This document shows positions 37,320 through 48,011 of a stretch of DNA of 64,000 bases, in pieces. The stretch spans positions 27,866,875-27,930,874 of the forward strand of contig OZ024895.1 of NCBI GenBank assembly GCA_964017195.1, given 5' to 3'. Below the pieces are notes generated by a model. That model was given only the letters and a program-made list of their open reading frames with translations, did not search any database and was not told where the DNA came from. Both the position numbers and the translations under genes were made by a program. Position 1 is the stretch's first letter. Each line of letters opens with the position of its first letter. The stretch comes from Siderastrea radians (taxonomy: Eukaryota; Cnidaria; Anthozoa; Scleractinia; Rhizangiidae).

Positions 37320-37849
37320 TCAGAAATACAAGGACAAATTCGAATTGCTCAACTAACCTTTAATCCAGTGAAAACTGTTCACAAAATACTCCGTTAAAAC
37401 ACGGTTCAGCTTAATTTCATCGACAGCACAAGTTCCCGCTCACCGCCGATTTTCAGGTCTGAATCCACAACAAACATCCTCATCTTTTCGCTCTATTAGG
37501 TTGCAATGGTGTCGTCAGTTGTAACCGTTAAATTTTGGATGATTTCCTCATTGACGACTGCTAGATTTGTAGTACAATTCTCGCCTCATCAAGAACACAG
37601 CACTAAAAAGTTTGACAAAACTTTTGCTGATTGCGTCAGCTTCACGTGTTTCATCCGTCTGTCCTCTTATTGACGATAAAAATTAGCCAATCAGCGCGCG
37701 AGAATTCGCTCAGTTATTGTAAAAACATAATTCGCGCGCTTAAATACTTTTAAACTACATTACAGCTAGCGCGCGCATATGAATACGCTAAAATTAGTGT
37801 CTTCGTTCTCTGGCTGACCGATTCTGACTAAAGAAAAAATCACTATCAT
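37320..37849. other. No supported gene
   Basis: Sequence between the YR element and the Penelope fragment. No domain seen. Confidence 0.4.
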
Positions 37850-38197
37850 TCAAACATGAGGCTTAATACACTTCAGTCTGTACGCCCACTGTCCCTCCTT
37901 ATCCACCAAATCCGACTCATTGGATACTCTATCAATCAGTTGTACAGTAACATCCTCAAGACCATTGTGCCCGGGTCCATCCTTTTCCATGTCATTAACA
38001 GATAGCCTTGCGTGCGCCCTGAGGCGACTTTTGTGATTGTTAAATTTCAATCTAAATCTCGTCGTAGTGGATCCCACATATTGAATGCCACAAACCCTAC
38101 AACAAAGTAAATAAATTGCATTACTAGAGTTACAGTTTAATTGGTAGTTAATAGAATATGTCTTTCCAGTTACATAACTAGTAAATTTATCCCCCAA
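37850..38197 (-). pseudogene. Penelope-like element GIY-YIG endonuclease fragment
   Basis: The 115-codon frame has SYVTGKTYSINYQLNCNS, then AIYLLCCRVCGIQYVGSTTT and FRLKFNNHKSRL, and later GPGHNGLEDVTVQLID with DKEGQWAYRLK. In Penelope-like elements this is the C-terminal GIY-YIG nuclease with its CxxC pair (here C-C-R-V-C) just upstream of YVG. The core strand reads AIYLL...QYVGST, with the usual catalytic Arg and the Glu of KEGQW. The reverse transcriptase is missing and the fragment starts at the nuclease domain, so this is a 5'-truncated copy. Confidence 0.75.
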
Positions 38198-38199
38198 AC

Positions 38200-38740
38200 T
38201 TGGTCTTCCTACTTTTCTTGATCTTTTTCCATAATAGGGAAAGACATGCAGTTTTGGCTAGCTATACGATTCTCGGTTTCTTTCTCAAAATGTCGCTGAT
38301 ACAACTCCAACGCTTGCTCTGGATGACGTTTGTGATGGGGATAGCACCTGTTGTTTTCTCTGTGATAGAAAACGTAAATCCATTGGAATATTCCTTTTTT
38401 AAAGGGGCAAAAATTCGAATCCGCAAGCGTAAAAAACCCTGTCAATCCACAAAATAAGGCTCTCGCAGAAAACCACACTATACGGTGTTGCTGTATTTTT
38501 TAAAAGATAGAGCGTCATACTCATATTTCTTGTTACTTTTTGTACATTTATGCGCATAAATTTCATATGCATGCGAGCTTCCCCCTATTAATACTTAATT
38601 GTAAATTTTAAAATGGCGCTTTGCTATTAAATTGACTCGTATTATTTATCATCACTGACCACGAAGAAGTAAGACTCAGTGTGTTAAAAGTAACAGCACA
38701 GCCGATTGAACTAGAACATTTATACTACCGTGGTTGAAAT
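38200..38740. other. No supported gene
   Basis: Overlapping short frames on both strands. The upstream region of the secreted-protein pseudogene lies here; no TATA box found. Confidence 0.4.
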
Positions 38741-39521
38741 ATGAGGCTGAGTACGGTTGTATTGCTTGTTTTGATAATCGTGTCTGCGTTTCTGAATTTC
38801 TCTGATGCGGCCAGGAGACGCGGCAGCAAAAACCGAGGCAGCAGCTGATCCAGCAGTAGTTCAAGATCCAAGTCAAAATCGGCTAGCAAAAGTTCTCCGA
38901 GTTCCAAGCCCAAGATCACCAAGTACACTCCTATCAAAGCCACCACTGTTCGTTCTCCCGTAATCTTCAGTCAAACCCGACTTGGTTCGCGAAAGCTGTT
39001 GTCGGTTATCTGGCGTTGCGGTATGCCGGTATGTGCTTAGCAATGCCCCAGTGTATCGACGGGGATATCCAATGTACGGCAGTTATGCCTCCATCCCTGA
39101 CAAACGAGCCGTCAGAATTATCTAGGAAGATGAGAAGCTGCTGGATGCTGAAGGAAAATTGTGTCTGGGGCAGTCATCTGATAACCAGACACTACGAGAG
39201 GGCATTGACGAAGGTCTGGTTGAATTGAATACTGTGGTCAAGTACAAAGAGACGGGGGAGGTTCAGACGTATTACGGAAACACCATTTCTCGTAAGGACA
39301 TCAAAGGACAGGAGTTTGAAGTGACAAGCCGTGCTCGGTAATACAACGATAGTAAAGGGAACATCGTGTACCCAAGTGGAGAAGAACGTCAAAGGCACAA
39401 TGAACGAAATGTACCAAACATTAACCCCGACATGGCAAGCCCTCTTTACATCAATAACAAGCTGCTTGCACTTGAAATTGCGCTTCGTGCAGCTGTTCAC
39501 GTGTTAAGGCTTCTGTACTAG
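38741..39521 (+). pseudogene. Pseudogene of a small secreted Arg/Ser-rich protein
   Basis: ATG 38,741 starts a clear signal peptide (MRLSTVVLLVLIIVSAFLNF, then SDA) followed by a basic stretch ARRRGSKNRGSS. An in-frame TGA lies at 38,846-38,848, inside a Ser/Lys/Arg-rich tract. The frame then continues with KPKITKYTPIKATTVRSPV to about 39,030, where it shifts. The shifted frame reads YVLSNAPVYRRGYPMYGSY, KLCLGQSSDNQTLREGI, VVKYKETGEVQTYYGN and ends at TAG 39,519-39,521, with two more in-frame stops (TAG near 39,121 and TAA near 39,340). An AATAAA lies near 39,620. The layout recalls an anthozoan secreted family of unknown function. No intron is visible, so it may be a retrocopy. Confidence 0.6.
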
Positions 39522-39639
39522 TGTATGCAGAGCGACAACATCTTTGGCTTATGAAATACATCGTCAAACAGTAACTACGAATTCAGGAATGAAGGGGAAA
39601 AATGGAATAGAATTGTCTTAATAAATGAAAAATAGTGTA

Positions 39640-42600
39640 AGAATAACATTAAAAGTAAAAACGTCCCAAATAATCCCATCAAATGGGGCAGCTTTTGGCG
39701 ATGCTTTCTTTAAAGTTACGTAAGAGAAAACAAACAATTAAACAAAACTAAAATAGATTCGTGATAACAGCAGTTGATGGCTTCGTGCGTGATCAGGGTG
39801 ATACATATTTCTGCTTTTAACTTTTAATGCTAGGTATATCATGGAGATATATATCGCAAATCCCATGTGATGAGTACTTTAAACGTTTTGAATATCTTGT
39901 GTCATGTACCCGACATTTACGACAGGAGTACCCAACGACTGTTTCGAAGAAATACTTCTGTTACGAGCTAGCTACTACCGTTGTTGTTCAAAGATATACA
40001 GTTTTTGTAACGAATGTGTTCGCTGTAAACAAGAGTGACGAGAAAAGTCAGTTATCGCAAGGTTAAAAAAATAAATATGAATGAAGAGTTGTCTTCTAGC
40101 CTGCGCGGTGTTTTGTGACTCACTCAGCTAGTGCCGGCGCAACAAGAACGCAGACTGATCCATCGAACTCTTAAATGATAAAAATTTAAAAGCTAAAACA
40201 CAGCAGCAAAATTGAAGCCATTATCTCCGCTTAATTAGTCAGTTGCCTTGGGAACTGGGGAGCTAGTGTCGTTTGCAAAACCTGCTAGGTCAAAAAAGAG
40301 AATCAAATGCAAATTGCGAGTTTCGAAACGACGTTCGATTCGCAACTTCAACACCAACTTAGTTCGTAACCTTCATGGCTGGTTTTCGACAGACGAAAGC
40401 AAATATTTGCTATCGAAATCCTTTTCAAAAAGCGCGACTATCAACCACGGTGGGCCAAACGGCTCCTTTTCCTTATTTGGCTTATTTCTTTGCCAGACAT
40501 GGTTCGTTAGCTCGGATTGTTCTTGCAGTTGTTCCGATAACTCAAAATTGACAAAAAATGTCAAATTATGACGGCATAGGTGATATAAAGCTTCTAGTTC
40601 CCAAAAAAGGAGTTTGCTTTTCGAAAGAAAAAACAGTTCAATGCCGAAACCGTTACTCGCTACGACAAAAATTTCTCAAAGCAATTTTTGCTTTCCCCCG
40701 GAAACCAACAGAACCATACTTTTTCTCAGAAATCAAACCCGTTAAAAAAGGTTCCTTTTTTTCCATGGCAGGTTTATATTTGCCGAAATATAATGCTTTA
40801 TGTTGCCAAAAATCGCATGATTTTAGAATTTTACTTTTGAGTTTTTGAACCACTGCTTAGCGACGAAAGAATTGATGACGTCACGAAACAGTTTTAAGGA
40901 AGGATTAGTTGTAGGAAAATCGTTTATTCTAATCAAAACAAATTAAAGCAACAATAACAACAGCGCAACCAAAAACTGAAAATATTTCAATAGGGAGCAC
41001 AGTTTTTATGGTGAAACTGATAACTCATATATCTACTATTTTTGGGTGAAATCGATAAACAGTTTTCGACATTCAACTCACCTTTAAGTGCTCTCTCAAA
41101 ATAGCGCAAAAAGTATGGACATTGATAACTTGTAATCAAGAGTATTGTATGACGTCATCGTCGTAACGTCATAATTTTACGTTTCCTGTTTCTGTGATTC
41201 TAAACATTGTCCAATACTCACTTGTCAAGTTCGGTAAATCACTGCTCAAATCAACACATTAATTGAAAATGTGGTAAAGATACCACGTTTACATGAAGCA
41301 TTTGAGGGCTGGTCTTGCCCCACCATAACTATAACATCTTGTCCCGAAAATAAGCTGAGCATTGCTTTACATATCTCAAGATTATACGTGTTAAACGTGG
41401 CCACGGGGTACTGACATTTGCATTTGGGATGTATTTAAGTCTACTGAATACAATGAATGTTGGTTATAAATAAAATAGAGGCACATTATATTGTGAATCA
41501 GTCTGTAACCCTGAGGAAAGTTATGCTGGAAGCGAAACATTACGGTCGAAATGTGTATATATATCTTACTTCATTATTGCGTAAATCTCAAGGCTTGAAC
41601 CTAAATGCCGGGAGCGACACCCTTTGTAGCCATACTAAAATGCGAAAACCTGAAACTCGTAAATTCAAAAAACGGATGGCTGAATTAGAAACTGGAAGGT
41701 AACTTACTGAAATTCTACATTGTATTTGGCCGTTAAGGTACGCTGTTTCTTCGCAAAAAAGTAATTTTAACTCTTTTTACTCTTAAATTCTAAGTGGCTA
41801 AGATTTCAAGAAGTTCTATAAGTGCGGCGGTGCGGTACTACCCGTTTCAAAAGGTTCTCTTACAGGCTAGTAAAACTCCAATAAAAGCTTGAGGGAATAG
41901 TGTACTACAAATGCACCCTGAACTTCAGCAAGGGAACTCTCATAATCTGCGAATCTGCGATAACCGCTAGTTATTGCAAGTTACGGGTTAACTGATAAAA
42001 CTTGTCGGCTGTCTGGTGGCCAGGTGTTAACGTATTACTGACGTTTTATGCCAGTAACAGTTTGAGAACCGCTATTAGGATAGCGATTGCCAATTCTTGA
42101 GATTGATAAATAGCCCTATATGCAGCTCAGAGGGACTCCTTCACACGATCTTAAAAAAGTTTAATGTCTAAGTCTAAATTCTGTCTTTCACTTCTGCATA
42201 GGGTTAGTATGTTTTTGTACGTGAATAAAGTGAACGAAACTCCGGCATTGCTGATGCGATGTAACTGATAAAGCCAGCGTTTTACAACAGACAATCAGGG
42301 ATGAAAACAGTTAAAATGACCATACAAATAAAAGGCTATTCGTTTTGTAGTCACTGAGTATGCTTTGCTGTTCAATTGAAAAGTGGTTCTTCGAGAATGT
42401 GGATGAAATTCTTAAGTTTTCAGATGAACGTCACCACGCAGTACTTTATTGTGTTCAGTTTTTATCTCTTATGCTGTAAAATGTGACAATTTATTTTAGT
42501 CTCTGGGTGAGATAAGCTTATCTTGCATGCGGTAAAATGCGGTATAATTTATTTTAGTCTCTGGTTTCTCGATTTCACATCACGAGACAAGTTTTCATTT

Positions 42601-42830
42601 TTTACAGTGTCTACGATGGCTAAAGAAAAGAAACTCTGTTCTGCTGCAATTGCCTATTTAGCAATTGGTAGGTTAACCGTTATCACATGTACCTTAATTC
42701 TAATTAAAGGCGACTCACAGGGCTCTAGTTAGAGTTCCTGTTCGTCGGCACAGTTATCTTAGCATTTAACAGAGAGTTTTCAGAGCATTTGGGGTCGTTT
42801 TCGGTGACGCGGAATATTTGTTTGGAAAGC
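39640..42830. other. No supported gene (about 3.2 kb)
   Basis: Only short open frames. One at 41,457-41,702 ends near a possible donor (GGAAG/GTAACT) and is basic, but I cannot name it. Confidence 0.45.
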
Positions 42831-44348
42831 AATCAAGAATAAAATGGCAAACTTTCTAATAAGGAAGGATTACGATCTTATATTTTGGGAGAACGAGAAA
42901 GGCTGATAGAGAGTTACTTGAAAGATAAACATAACAAATGTCACCTCAAACGCCTCTCAGAATTTGGTTTTGATGTTTCTCTTTCGGTTGTCAGGAGACC
43001 AAACTTTCACAAATCTATTGCTTTGTTCTAACTTCTCTTACGGTATAGTATATTTCATTATTTTTTCTGAAGCATTTGAGCGGTCCGGAATCCTAAATCC
43101 TTGAATCTGATTGGCTAATGACGCGCGCTCCAGCGGTCCGGATTTTCCTATACAGACCCCGCGTAGGGACCGCTCTAATCGGCGGGAATACTTGAAGTGA
43201 AATCATTTCACTCCTGCACAACGAAACGTTGGATTTTTCTTCTTAAAATGGAACTTTTCTCTCACTATCCGTTGTAAAGGGAAAGAAAAAAATCAGCAAT
43301 GGAATAATAGGCCTGGTTATTCTACGAAAAAGGCGAGTTTTTCTGTGTTTTTCACTCGAGTTGTGGTTTTCTTATTAACACGCCATTTGACTTAACACGG
43401 GTTAACTGCAAGTTAGTCTCTTGACCTCCGTTTCTCGGTTGAAATGTCGTTATTTCCTTGGAAATCTCTTTTCTAATCCTGTCCCATTTAGCTTCATTCA
43501 AAACAATATGATTATTAATGACTGTTAGCTAAAATAGTCAAACAAAAAACCTCGCAACGCTGTGTCTTCGACAAGAACTGTTGCATGTCAACAAGTTTTT
43601 ATAGTTTGGCTTTCTCAAAGTATCGATTTGCGAAAATCTTGACCAAGAACGAACAAAAATGTTTAAAATACTAAGATATGCAGTAGAGTTTGTGGAGTGT
43701 AAGCATTAGTTTACACATAAAGTCTTACTTGTCTTAAAAATCTTCGGTACTGTAAACCAAATTTAAACTGATTTCATTTTGAGCAAGACAAAGCTTATTT
43801 CTTTATTCTTGCTATGAGACGTCCGGGTTTGTTCTTAACGCCTATTTTTTAATGATATGTTTTAAGTTCTGTTTTCTCGTTAATCTATCCTTTATCCCTA
43901 CGGTTTGCTTGCGGCTCTTTCTCGTAAGCTTAATAATTTTGATCGTGGGAACTAGCGCACGTAGAAGGACTTTTACAAACAATTCTCCAACTCAGAATTC
44001 GCCTCGTTCCACCTCCAAAAAAGCAGAAAAAATAAACACGTTATTCACCGGCCTAGGTACGGCCCTCGGCCTGCGGCCTTGCGCCTTACTCAAGACCTCG
44101 GGCACAGTTTTTCCCTATACGGACCTCTCGAGGTCGACCGTTTACGTACGTGTTGCTATATGTAACGCGTTGGTTTGCTGTGATAGGCAAACTTCAATCC
44201 TCATTATTATTCCGACTAGAAGGTGTTGTTCCCTCACAGGTCCGCTTTCCCTTTGTGCCGAGTGTTTGTGCAATATTTCGATAAACAAGGTGTTATTATC
44301 ATCCTCGTTATTAACATTTTAACCTTTTTGTAATGTGTTTATTTTCAG

Positions 44349-44729
44349 CTTTCAACTTTATGTCTTCAGTGAAAGGACAGTGCAGTAAAAGTGGTATGGG
44401 TGTTCGGGAAGGTTTTCTAGTCCCAACTACCCGTCTAAATTACCCAAACCACAAGACGTGTAGATGGATAATTTCTGTTCCACAAGACCAGAGAGTGAAG
44501 CTGAGCTTTGAAACATTTCTGTTGGAAACCTGTTTATTTCCATCGGTCTGCACCTGTGACCACGTCGAAGTAAGGGATGGCAGTGACGGAGAGGCCCCAA
44601 GGCTAGGAGAATTTTGTGGGGATGTAAAGCGCGCTGCGATCCTATCGACTTGGCGATTCTTGTGGGTGGAATTTAACAGTGACCTTACAAGAAACAAGAA
44701 AGGATTTCATGCAACATATACCTCTTTTG
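44349..44729 (+). CDS. CUB-domain exon, left copy, altered N-terminus
   Basis: CUB domains are extracellular beta-sandwich modules of secreted and membrane proteins. The exon lies between an acceptor (TTTATTTTCAG ending 44,348) and a donor (GTATGT at 44,730). It reads CSKSG, then a changed stretch, then KTCRWIISVPQDQRVKLSFE, CTCDHVEVRDGSDG, LGEFCGDVKRAAIL and FLWVEFNSDLTRNKKGFHA. Compared with the right arm it lacks 10 bases after AAAAGTGGTAT and has one extra base near 44,436, so 9 bases are lost in net. The frame is shifted between the two changes and then recovered, and the first conserved Cys and its SPNYPSNYP motif are lost. Other exons of the host gene are not identified; hydrophobic frames at 43,854-43,970 might encode a signal peptide. 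Confidence 0.7.
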
Positions 44730-44810
44730 GTATGTCTCCTTTTCTTGTAATTACGACTACGACAACAAAAATAACAACTACTTCTCCTCCTCCTCCTCCT
44801 TCTCCTATAT

Positions 44811-44848
44811 GTACACTACTACTACTACTACTGCTGCTGCTGTCGCTA

Positions 44849-44895
<47 letters not shown>

Positions 44896-44920
44896 GCTGC
44901 TGCTGTCGCTACTACCACTA

Positions 44921-44973
<53 letters not shown>

Positions 44974-45041
44974 GCTACTGCTGCTGCTGTCGCTACTACT
45001 ACCACTACTACTACTACTACTACCACTACTACTACTACAGA

Positions 45042-45098
<57 letters not shown>

Positions 45099-45123
45099 GC
45101 TACTGCTGCTGCTGTCGCTACTA

Positions 45124-45182
<59 letters not shown>

Positions 45183-45197
45183 GCTGCTGTCGCTACT

Positions 45198-45233
<36 letters not shown>

Positions 45234-45237
45234 GCTA

Positions 45238-45269
<32 letters not shown>

Positions 45270-45418
45270 ACTACTACTACTACTACTACTACTACTGCTA
45301 CTACTACTACTACTACTACTACTACTGCTACTACTGCTACTACTACTACTGCTACTACTACTACTGCTACTACTACTACTACTGCTACTACTGCTACTAC
45401 TACTACTACTACTACTAA
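44811..45418. repeat. (TAC)n/(CTA)n microsatellite with CTG interruptions, about 608 bp
   Basis: Nearly pure CTA repeats with occasional CTG and GTCG interruptions, directly after the CUB exon donor and directly before the LINE copy. Open frames across it are artefacts of the triplet repeat. Confidence 0.95.
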
Positions 45419-45420
45419 AA

Positions 45421-47095
45421 AAAACAAACAAGTCTATGCTTGTTTTCTAGATTTTCGTAAAGCTTTCGACTCTGTTTGGCACGAGGGATTGTTTTACAAG
45501 CTGCTCAAAATCAACATAGGAGGACATTTCTACAATCTGATCAAAAGCCTTTATTGCAATTCAACATGTTCCATTAGAATCGGAGAAAACAAAACTCGAT
45601 CTTTCTCATACTCAAGAGGTGTACGTCAAGCATGTATTTTAAGTCCTCTTTTATTTAACCTCTATATAAACAATTTGCCGTATTTATTCGAAAACACGCT
45701 GTCTGATCCATTTGTTCTTCCAAATGGAACAACAATAAATTCACTATTGTATGCAGATGATTTCATCATCCTATCAAGATCCAAAACAGGATTACAAAAC
45801 TGTTTAAACACTCTCTCTTCATATTGCAAAACATGGATGCTAAAAGTCAATCCCAAGAAAACAAAAATAATGATTTTCCAAAAACGCCCAAGGAAATCCG
45901 TTGACATCAACTTCAACATAGGCACCGAGCCAATTGAAATTGTTCAAGAATACACCTATTTAGGTACACGTTTAACTCCAACGGGAAACTTTACTCTTGC
46001 AGTCGAACACTTGAAAGAAAAAGCCCTGTACGCCTTTGCTAGTATACGAAAACAAACACTTCTCAATAGACTTAATCCCAATACCGCATCTCAGATTTTT
46101 GACACAATGATATTTCCGATCTTAAGCTACAACAGTGAGATATGGGGGATGTACACTAAGCAGAATTTTAAAGCATGGGATAGTTCCCCAATAGAAAAAA
46201 TTCATCTCAAATTTCGTAAACACTACTTAGAAGTAAACAATACGGCCTCTAACGTAGCTTGCAGAGCCGAACTTGGAAGATTACCGCTAATAATCCCAAT
46301 TAATCAGAAAATTATGAAATATTTTGTTTATCTAAACAACAAAGATAATGACTCTATAGTCAAACAATCTTTCCTCATGTCGAAGAATCTATATTTCATT
46401 AATAACTCCGGATTTTATTCCAATTTTACGAACTTAATAGAACAATATCATCTATCCAATTTAGATCCTGAATCTTTAGATAATGATAGAATTAGGCGAT
46501 ATACAACTAATATGAAAGAGAAATATATATCCTCCTGGCGACACAGCCTTGAACATTCAAAGAAATTAGAATTTTATAAAGTTTTTAAGGATGACTACGT
46601 TACATCTGATTATTTAAACCAGCTAAGAAACTTTAATGAAAGACGAAATTTAGTGAAGTTTAGAGTAAGTAATCGCAAACTTATGATTGAACTAGGTCGA
46701 TATCAAACCGATCATATGCCCAGAGAAACTAGATTATGCCCATTGTGTAAATCAAATCAAGTAGAAAATGAAACTCATTTCTTGTTGCAATGTAGCAAAT
46801 ACTCTCTGCAGAGGCAGACATTCTTAAATCGAATCAATGAAATAATACCTGATATTGAAAGGAAATCAACCTCAGAAAGCATAAAACTTCTCATGAACTC
46901 TAACGACTATCATGTGAATAAGCTAGTAATGAAGTTTATTTCCTTGTGTATGAATATACGTGATACATTGTTATTATCAAGTGAAAGTGATGTAACTTAG
47001 GTTCGTTAGCATAACATTACAGTAATATTAGTCTTGTTTTGTTATTAATTACTATAAATATGCTTTTGCAATACTGTAAAAACTTGCGGTCATGC
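45421..47095 (+). mobile_element. LINE copy A, 5'-truncated, RT C-terminal part open
   Basis: The frame is open from 45,423 to TAA near 46,998. It begins within RT motif A (ACFLDFRKAFDSVW), continues with GVRQACILSPLLFNLYINN (motif B, with Ala where copy C has the usual Gly), LLYADDFIIL (motif C), LKVNPKKTKIMIF (D) and YLGTRLTP (E), then the thumb. A CCHC zinc knuckle (CPLCKSNQ...HFLLQC) ends the protein. Endonuclease and the RT N-terminus are missing. The 3' end is cut at CATGC, 20 bp short of the LINE terminus seen in copies B and C. I leave the clade open. Confidence 0.85.
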
Positions 47096-47190
47096 GGCGG
47101 CGGCGGGCGCGCGCGGGGGGATCGGAGGCGGCGGCGACACGCGGGGGAGGCGCGCGCGCTGATGGAAGGGGGGCAGCGCGATTCAGTTTA
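47096..47190. other. Very GC-rich junction segment
   Basis: About 95 bp of GGC/CGCG-rich sequence in an AT-rich region, placed exactly where the left arm ends and the Polinton-like segment begins. Confidence 0.6.
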
Positions 47191-47238
47191 TACAGCAAGA
47201 GGGCCGGCTCACTTTTTAACGAATCTTCTTTTATTTTT

Positions 47239-47816
47239 TTAATGCCAAAAGTCATGATTTCCGAACGCGGGGTTGAGATAGTCTTGGTTTTTCGCCCATT
47301 CCAACCATTGTCTAAAGGTGTTGCATTTCACCGTAGCGCAATATCCTCTTTCGTGATGTCCGCAATCTTCTTCGGGTGGTTCTGTGTCCGGGTCAATCAA
47401 CGATTGAATTTTCCTACACCCCCAATGTTCCAAATTAATGGCATCAATGCCTAATTTTTTCAACGTGTCCTTGACTGCTTGTCTTCCTTTGTAAGCGACC
47501 AAGGGTTGATCTTCTGTTTTGTATTTGTCGCATAACTCTTGGACATCTTGTTCAAAACAAACGTATGGTTTGGCTTCTTCAGTGGGATCATCTTCAAAAG
47601 CTAATCCGTGCACGCGTCCTGTGACGTAGGCCACATTCCATCTATCTCGACCTTTGATTTTTTCAGGGACATGGGCATTTGGTATTTGATGTTACCGCAC
47701 GTGCCTTCTTTGACAGCACTCCATCCTAGTTCGCGACAATAGTATTTGCCTTGAATGTAAAATCCTTCAAAATCAAGGAGGAGACATACTTTGTGAAGTG
47801 ACTCGGTCGACGGCAT
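47239..47816 (-). pseudogene. Polinton-like DEDDh-type exonuclease-like protein, one frameshift
   Basis: ATG 47,816 opens VCLLLDFEGFYIQGKYYCRE, whose DFEGF is the first acidic motif (DxE) of DEDDh exonucleases. The frame shifts near 47,640 and continues with YVTGRVHGLAFEDDPTEE (His and acidic residues) and LVAYKGRQAVKDTLKKLGID. It ends with a CGHHERGYC cysteine/histidine cluster and TAA at 47,239. The total is close to 190 codons. I associate this protein type with anthozoan Polinton-like elements, where it would act on nucleic acid. That role is inference from the fold motif. A TATA box lies 37 bp upstream of the ATG. The single shift could be a recent mutation or an assembly error. Confidence 0.55.
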
Positions 47817-47852
47817 CTTGGTAAATGAAACGCGATGCGGGGAGTGACGGGT

Positions 47853-47859
47853 TTTTATA
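47853..47859 (-). promoter_or_regulatory. TATA box of the exonuclease-like gene
   Basis: GTATAAAAACCC on the minus strand, 37 bp upstream of the ATG at 47,816. The spacing suits a short 5' leader. Confidence 0.5.
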
Positions 47860-47923
47860 CTTTTTCTAGGGTGGGGTTAAAGACACAATAAAAAATAGTT
47901 TTTCTGAACAACAACAACATCGT

Positions 47924-47929
47924 TTTATT
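47924..47929 (-). promoter_or_regulatory. AATAAA polyadenylation signal of the upstream minus-strand ORF
   Basis: AATAAA on the minus strand, about 85 bp beyond the stop at 48,012. Confidence 0.45.
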
Positions 47930-48011
47930 CATGTCATCATAACAATAAGAACAATAACAACTTTTTTAATTCTTCAATCCATCCCCGTGGTTTATACCAA
48001 ACAATGGGTTG

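Larger units (their letters stand above)
42834..47095. repeat. Large inverted repeat, left arm
   Basis: From CAAGAATAAAATGG at 42,834 to CATGC ending 47,095 the sequence is the near-identical reverse complement of 53,150-57,044. The arm carries upstream non-coding DNA, a CUB exon, a TAC microsatellite and a 5'-truncated LINE. It is longer than the right arm, mainly because its microsatellite is about 450 bp longer. I see no matching target-site duplication at the outer ends. Spacer length 6,054 bp. Confidence 0.85.

Noticed and set aside
40248..40853. Two adjacent plus-strand frames of about 100 codons
   Set aside because: No recognisable domain or splice context, and minus-strand frames of similar length overlap them.
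44805..45450. Long open frames rich in Ser, Leu, Thr, Val, Tyr or Ala
   Set aside because: They are six-frame readings of a TAC/CTA triplet array, open in all frames because the repeat has no stop in most phases. They are not proteins.
47096..47190. Bacterial contamination suggested by the high GC
   Set aside because: Only about 95 bp long, with anthozoan-type repeat on one side and Polinton-like genes on the other.
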